Of a DNA stretch of 44,630 nucleotides, positions 42,659-44,630 are shown in pieces. The DNA comes from a virus. Where the stretch lies: IMG/VR virus record IMGVR_UViG_3300010354_000161, positions 1 to 44,630 of that record. One strand, written 5' to 3'. How positions within the stretch are numbered: position 1 is the first letter of the stretch; each line of letters starts with the position of its first letter. The notes below the pieces were generated by a model. It was given only the letters and a program-made list of their open reading frames with translations, was not told where the DNA came from and did not search any database. The position numbers and the translations under genes are program-made.

Positions 42659-43309
42659 ATGAAATTAATCACAGAAGAAGTATCAGAAGTTAAGTTTATT
42701 ACTGAAGGAAAAGGTAATAATCAAAAAATGTTTATTGAAGGAATTTTTCTTCAAGGAAACATTTGCAATCGCAATGGAAGAATGTATCCTATGGAAACTC
42801 TTTCACGCGAAGTAAAAAGATACACAGAATCTTTCATCAACAAAGGTCGTGCTCTCGGTGAACTTGGTCACCCTGATGGACCAACTGTAAACCTTGATCG
42901 AGTTTCTCATAAAATTGTGTCTTTGACTGCAGAAGGTTGCAACTTCAAAGGTAAAGCACAATTACTCGAAACTCCAATGGGTAAGATTGCAAAGTCTCTT
43001 ATATCTGAAGGAGTAACTCTTGGTGTTTCTTCCCGTGGTGTCGGTTCATTAAAAATGACTAATGAGGGTCATAAAATTGTTGGTGAAGATTTCATGCTTG
43101 CTACTGCTGCTGATATTGTTGCAGATCCTTCTGCCCCAGATGCATTCGTTCAAGGAATTATGGAAGGAAAAGAATGGATTTGGGATGGAGGAATTTTACG
43201 CGAAAGACTTGTTGAATCGACAAAGCGTAGAATTAACACCCTAGTTGATGAAAGAACTCTCCAAGAAAACAAAGTTTTATTGTTTCAAGAGTTTCTCTCA
43301 AATTTATAA
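42659..43309 (+). CDS. gp21: Prohead maturation protease gp21
   Basis: 216 residues (T4 gp21 has 212). The herpesvirus-assemblin-type serine protease core is visible: His71 in GELGHPDGPTVNLDRVSH, the Ser nucleophile in VTLGVSSRGVGSL (Ser124 or Ser125; the family pattern is S-S-R-G), and EDFMLATAADIVADPSAPDA around 143-162. It cleaves scaffold, core and capsid proteins after L/I-x-E during head maturation, then destroys itself. Candidate substrates in this window are gp22, the gp67-like protein, gp23 and possibly the 104-residue protein at 33775. Confidence 0.95.
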   Translation: MKLITEEVSEVKFITEGKGNNQKMFIEGIFLQGNICNRNGRMYPMETLSREVKRYTESFINKGRALGELGHPDGPTVNLDRVSHKIVSLTAEGCNFKGKAQLLETPMGKIAKSLISEGVTLGVSSRGVGSLKMTNEGHKIVGEDFMLATAADIVADPSAPDAFVQGIMEGKEWIWDGGILRERLVESTKRRINTLVDERTLQENKVLLFQEFLSNL

Positions 43310-43311
43310 TT

Positions 43312-43319
43312 TATAAATA
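43312..43319 (+). promoter_or_regulatory. Late promoter motif (TATAAATA) before gp22
   Basis: Perfect TATAAATA 2 bases after the gp21 stop and 32 bases before the gp22 start; it probably drives scaffold and major capsid. Confidence 0.7.
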
Positions 43320-43351
43320 AATATAGATTATCATAAAACGATCTAAAACAA

Positions 43352-44458
43352 ATGTCCGTTGGTAAAAATTTACAAGAAATGGAAAACGTAGTAACCAAAG
43401 GCGCAGCACCTGCAGAACCAATGCAAAAGTTGGCAACTGGGATTCCAGCTGGTCAAACTGGAAGTTGGGAAGATTTAGGTGGCCCTACTCCAGAAAATTA
43501 TCGTCCCGATGACGATTCTGCAAAAATTAAAGATCCCGCAACAACTCTTGCACAAGTAAGAAATGTAGTCAATGCTAAGGCAGCAGCAGTTAAAGAAGAA
43601 GCTGTTGACGAAGAAGAAGACGTAATTTCTGAAGAGGAAGAAGTTGAAGAGGAAGATTTGGAGGCAGAAGCAGAAGCAGGTGAAGAAGAAGGTGAGGAAG
43701 AAGAGGTAGTTGCAGAAGAAGAGTTTGACATTGAAGAAGATGTCAACGCTCTCCTTGCTGGCGAAGAACTTTCTGAAGAGTTCCAAGAAAAAGCACGTAC
43801 TATTTTTGAAGCTGCTATTCGTTCAAAAGTTTCCGAAATTAAAGAAGAACTTCAGCAAACTTATGAAAATGCACTTATTGAAGAAGTTCAATTTATTAAG
43901 GAAGAATTAACAGAGCGAGTAGACGCTTATCTTGAGTATGTTGCCGATGAGTGGATTAATGAAAATGCACTCGCAATCGAGCACGGTCTCAAGACTGAAA
44001 TGACCGAATCATTCCTCCAAGGAATGAAAGGTCTTTTTGAAGATCATTATGTTTCAATCCCTGAAGATAGATATGATGTAATCGAGAGTATGGTAGATAA
44101 ACTTGATGAAATGGAAGAAAAACTCAACGAGCAAATAGAAAGAAATATTGCTCTGAATAGAAGATTAGCAGAGTCGGTTGCTGATGTAATTTTTGCAGAT
44201 GTCACTGAGGGTCTTGCACTTTCTCAGAAGGACAAACTCGCTTCTCTTGCAGAAAATGTTGAGTTTGATAGTGAAGAAAACTATCGTGAGAAACTGGTAA
44301 CACTGAGGGAATCGTATTTCCCATCAAACGCTGGTACTCAAAGAGACGACTCAGAAACTTTATCTGAGGAGACTTCCTATGGTTCAGATTTAACCGAATC
44401 TGTATCTCCAATGATGGGAGCATATCTTCAGACTCTGAGCAGAGTCGCTAAAAAGTGA
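43352..44458 (+). CDS. gp22: Prohead scaffold protein gp22
   Basis: 368 residues (T4 gp22 has 269). Position between gp21 and gp23, extreme acidity and a long helical second half (for example ARTIFEAAIRSKVSEIKEELQQTYENAL at about 146-173, MVDKLDEMEEKLNEQIERNIALNRRL at about 247-272) identify the main scaffold. The extra length over T4 comes mainly from an almost uninterrupted Glu/Asp tract at about residues 85-128. Many L/I-x-E sites (for example LQE near residue 10) are available for gp21, as expected for a scaffold that is degraded before DNA packaging. Confidence 0.92.
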   Translation: MSVGKNLQEMENVVTKGAAPAEPMQKLATGIPAGQTGSWEDLGGPTPENYRPDDDSAKIKDPATTLAQVRNVVNAKAAAVKEEAVDEEEDVISEEEEVEEEDLEAEAEAGEEEGEEEEVVAEEEFDIEEDVNALLAGEELSEEFQEKARTIFEAAIRSKVSEIKEELQQTYENALIEEVQFIKEELTERVDAYLEYVADEWINENALAIEHGLKTEMTESFLQGMKGLFEDHYVSIPEDRYDVIESMVDKLDEMEEKLNEQIERNIALNRRLAESVADVIFADVTEGLALSQKDKLASLAENVEFDSEENYREKLVTLRESYFPSNAGTQRDDSETLSEETSYGSDLTESVSPMMGAYLQTLSRVAKK

Positions 44459-44508
44459 TTTTTAAATTATAACAATCAAACTAAATTTTTTAAAAGAGGT
44501 AAAAACCA

Positions 44509-44630
44509 ATGCAAATGTTCAATGCAGAATATTTGCAGGAGAAGTGGGCACCTATCCTGGACTACTCAGGACTCGATGAAATCAAAGATTCACATCGTAG
44601 AGCTGTAACCGCTATCCTGCTCGAAAACCA
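44509..44630 (+). CDS. gp23: Major capsid protein gp23, N-terminal part (cut by window end)
   Basis: ATG at 44509, with AGAGG at 44495-44499 as ribosome site, opens a frame that runs to the window edge (40 full codons). MQMFNAEYLQEKWAPILDYSGLDEI followed by HRRAVTAILLENQ matches the gp23 N-terminus of T4-like cyanophages and follows gp22 as in T4. This part belongs to the region removed by gp21 during maturation. No NATAAATA motif is seen in the 50-base gap before it, so it is likely transcribed from the gp22 promoter or from a diverged one. Confidence 0.93.
   Translation, partial: MQMFNAEYLQEKWAPILDYSGLDEIKDSHRRAVTAILLEN

Noticed and set aside
43498-43746. Serine-rich minus-strand frame opposite gp22
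   Set aside because: Poly-Ser arises from reading the Glu-codon tract of gp22 backwards.
1-44630. tRNA genes, CRISPR arrays, insertion sequences, integrase or attachment sites
   Set aside because: Looked for and not seen; the DNA is almost fully used by phage genes on one strand.

Overview
The window is the structural (late) region of a T4-like cyanophage genome (a myovirus of the T4-like cyanophage group infecting Synechococcus or Prochlorococcus). The evidence is the colinear series of T4 orthologues on one strand (gp25, gp6, a gp7-position giant, gp8, then gp13, gp14, gp15, gp16, gp17, gp18, gp19, gp20, a gp67-like protein, gp21, gp22, gp23), small genes typical of cyanophages, a phage-borne S-adenosylmethionine decarboxylase (speD), and NATAAATA late-promoter motifs between genes. 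All supported genes are on the + strand. Family assignments come from recognising sequence motifs and order; no database search was run.

Layout. 1-977: a partial gene end and a DUF6011-type zinc-motif protein in DNA that is clearly richer in G+C than the rest, each followed by a strong hairpin, then about 250 bp of non-coding DNA with short direct repeats. 978-3110: small early-type genes (an AbrB-like protein, two paralogous small proteins flanking a glycosyltransferase-like gene, a 51-residue basic protein, a 209-residue conserved protein), with a near-consensus host sigma-70 promoter at 1335-1363. 3112-3798: a late promoter, speD, and a small unknown gene preceded by a switch-like pair of hairpins. 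3800-27735: baseplate genes: gp25, gp6, a 4153-residue giant protein, gp8, and a DUF4815-type giant protein that is broken by one in-frame TAA. 27732-31949: small genes, neck proteins gp13 and gp14, sheath terminator gp15 and small terminase gp16. 31964-35409: three accessory virion-type genes (a 603-residue basic multi-cysteine protein, a 104-residue protein with a capsid-targeting-like N-terminus, a 438-residue structural-type protein). 35414-44630: large terminase, sheath, tube, portal, prohead core, protease, scaffold and the start of the major capsid gene.

How it works together. Genes are packed with overlaps or gaps of a few bases, so they are read as a few long late transcripts starting from NATAAATA motifs. 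Together they encode baseplate wedges, neck, contractile tail, packaging motor and prohead. speD would support polyamine synthesis during infection.

Points that deserve most attention: the single TAA that splits the DUF4815 gene and at the same time forms a perfect TATAAATA late-promoter motif; beta-type repeat modules shared by several neighbouring virion proteins (giant gp7-position protein, gp8, DUF4815 protein, gp14, gp18); the modular multi-cysteine protein between the two terminase genes; a possible capsid-targeting peptide on the 104-residue protein; a G+C-rich hairpin encoded by atypical codons inside gp20; and a possible RNA switch downstream of speD. I see no tRNA, CRISPR array, insertion sequence or attachment site.
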